Shown piece after piece: positions 5,127-6,010 of a stretch of DNA of 6,010 nt. The stretch comes from Desulfobacteraceae bacterium (lineage in GTDB: Bacteria > Desulfobacterota > DSM-4660 > Desulfatiglandales > Desulfatiglandaceae): contig JABMQV010000529.1 in assembly GCA_013203065.1 (NCBI GenBank), positions 1-6,010 of the forward strand, in the 5' to 3' direction. The notes beneath the pieces are model-generated. The model worked only from the letters and a program-made list of their open reading frames with translations. It searched no databases and had not been told where the DNA came from. The translations under genes and the position numbers were made by a program. Position 1 is the stretch's first letter; every line of letters starts with the position of its first letter.

Positions 5127-5918
5127 CTATTCCAGGAGTTGGTCTTTAAGCAACCCCAGTTTTTCATCATTTATCCCGGCCTTTGTCCTGAGGTAATTTG
5201 AGGCTGAGCCATAGACCTTTCTGATATGGTCGAGACAAGCAATTATGCACTCACGGGGCGCGGTGAAATAGGGGGCTACCGCTTCAGGGTCGATCCCTAT
5301 TTCCCTGATCCATTCATAGATCCTTTCCAACAACTCACCAATATAAACATTGGAGAGTCCGTGGTCATAAACAACTGTATCTTCCGAAACCCCGAGGGAA
5401 AGCAAAAACAGGGCCGCACAAACTCCTGCCCGATCCTTTCCGCCTGTGCAATGAAAAACCAATGGGCGGCTTTCGGGCTCGATCATTCGATGCAGGACCT
5501 TGCCCCATGTTTCCCCGAACTCATCCACATTCCTTATATAACCCTTGACCATAAAGTCTTTACTCAGCCAACTGATATCACCTTTCTTTATCCTCTCAAG
5601 GGCTTTGACAGAGTCAAACTCGCCATGCACAACGGGGAGATGAAGATACTCGATGCCGCTGCCCTCCGGCAGCCGATCAGGTGAATTCTTCACCTCTCCC
5701 GGGGTCCGAAAATCGCAGACCAGCCTGATGCTCATCCCTTTCAGGACTGTTTGATCCGTGGCTGTAAGTCTAGCCAGACTGTCCGAACGGAAGATCTGGC
5801 CCCACTTTGTTCTACGACCGTCCGAGGTCTCATAACCGCCCAGGTCTCGGAAATTAACCGCCCCTTTAAGAGATATGCGCCGCTCTCTGGAAATAGGCCT
5901 TGATTTTTCCTGTTCCAT
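5127..5918 (-). CDS. PtpB-like tyrosine/dual-specificity phosphatase
   Basis: A 263-residue protein of the bacterial Y_phosphatase3/PtpB-type family, predicted to hydrolyse phosphotyrosine, phosphoserine/threonine or phosphoinositides. The N-terminal block GAVNFRDLGGYETSDGRRTK (19-38), then GQIFRSDSLARL (40-51) and VCDFRTPGEV (67-76), is characteristic. The P-loop HCTGGKDRAG (156-165) fits C-x5-R, with Cys157 as nucleophile and Arg163 as phosphate binder; the K-D pair before Arg matches mycobacterial PtpB (GKDRTG). Asp69 is a candidate acid or structural residue. There is no signal peptide, so it is probably cytoplasmic. Start: the ATG at 5918-5916 has GGAG with a 6-nt spacer, better than the GTG 12 nt upstream, which would add four residues. 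The CMD-family gene follows on the same strand. Its target and any link to the transporter are unknown; all catalytic motifs are intact. Confidence 0.92.
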   Translation of the reverse strand: MEQEKSRPISRERRISLKGAVNFRDLGGYETSDGRRTKWGQIFRSDSLARLTATDQTVLKGMSIRLVCDFRTPGEVKNSPDRLPEGSGIEYLHLPVVHGEFDSVKALERIKKGDISWLSKDFMVKGYIRNVDEFGETWGKVLHRMIEPESRPLVFHCTGGKDRAGVCAALFLLSLGVSEDTVVYDHGLSNVYIGELLERIYEWIREIGIDPEAVAPYFTAPRECIIACLDHIRKVYGSASNYLRTKAGINDEKLGLLKDQLLE

Positions 5919-5957
5919 TAACTTCTCCACAACTTCTCAATAAATTTTGAAATTAGG

Positions 5958-5971
5958 GGAATGGAGATTCC
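5958..5971. repeat. Small inverted repeat in the phosphatase leader
   Basis: GGAAT (5958-5962) and ATTCC (5967-5971) are separated by 4 nt, about 40 nt upstream of the phosphatase ATG. It could be an operator or a minor mRNA hairpin. I find no convincing -35/-10 pair for this gene between 5931 and the window edge, so its promoter may lie beyond 6010. Confidence 0.35.
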
Positions 5972-5977
5972 GTTTTT

Positions 5978-5996
5978 CGGGCGTAAAACTCGCCCG
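5978..5996. repeat. GC-rich 6-bp inverted repeat near the right edge
   Basis: CGGGCG (5978-5983) and CGCCCG (5991-5996) form a stem with a 7-nt loop upstream of the phosphatase gene. Read rightwards or leftwards there is no downstream T-run, so it is not a clear terminator. It may belong to a neighbouring element cut by the window edge; CGTAAA recurs at 5982-5987 and 6005-6010. Confidence 0.45.
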
Positions 5997-6010
5997 TAAG
6001 AGAGCGTAAA

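Noticed and set aside
5226..5684. 152-codon plus-strand frame
   Set aside because: Antisense to the phosphatase gene, whose catalytic motifs are intact; no family resemblance.

Overview
The window looks like part of a bacterial chromosome of moderate GC content, probably from a Gram-negative organism because it encodes a periplasmic binding protein with a fused TRAP permease. The gene mix (crotonase, TAXI-type TRAP transporter, carboxymuconolactone decarboxylase-like protein) and the AT-rich spacer repeats remind me of Desulfobacterota and related anaerobic degraders. That placement is an impression only; no rRNA or marker gene is present.

Layout, left to right. (1) 1-336 is a spacer. It holds a perfect 16-bp inverted repeat at the left edge (1-71), a near-consensus sigma70 promoter pointing left (179-207), a possible 15-codon leader ORF, and perhaps the first codons of a gene leaving the window to the left. 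(2) 337-1197 (+) encodes a crotonase-superfamily enzyme. It lacks both hydratase glutamates but keeps a glutamate at the position used by Eci1/ECI2-type isomerases. (3) 1198-1423 is a second spacer, with a strong rightward promoter (1206-1235) and a long leader containing an anti-SD-complementary box that has no start codon after it. (4) 1424-2482 (+) encodes a TAXI-family TRAP solute-binding protein with a clear signal peptide. (5) 2483-2615 is a spacer with a large stem-loop. (6) 2616-4565 (+) encodes a fused small-plus-large (4TM/12TM) TRAP permease. (7) On the minus strand, convergent with the transporter, lie a PtpB-like tyrosine/dual-specificity phosphatase (5127-5918) and, downstream of it, a carboxymuconolactone decarboxylase/AhpD-fold protein (4619-5020). 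The spacer between them carries a perfect 10-bp palindrome next to a small hairpin whose loop is the ribosome binding site of the second gene.

How the genes may work together: the binding protein and fused permease form a complete secondary transporter for an unidentified organic anion. The crotonase upstream suggests that the imported acid, once activated to a CoA thioester, could be processed by it. The CMD-like protein would fit ring-compound or peroxide-related metabolism, but its substrate cannot be read from sequence. The phosphatase has no obvious catabolic role. The genes are ordinary families; the most interesting material is in the spacers, where several hairpins and leader structures sit where they could set relative expression. 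I see no CRISPR array, tRNA, rRNA, transposase or phage gene.
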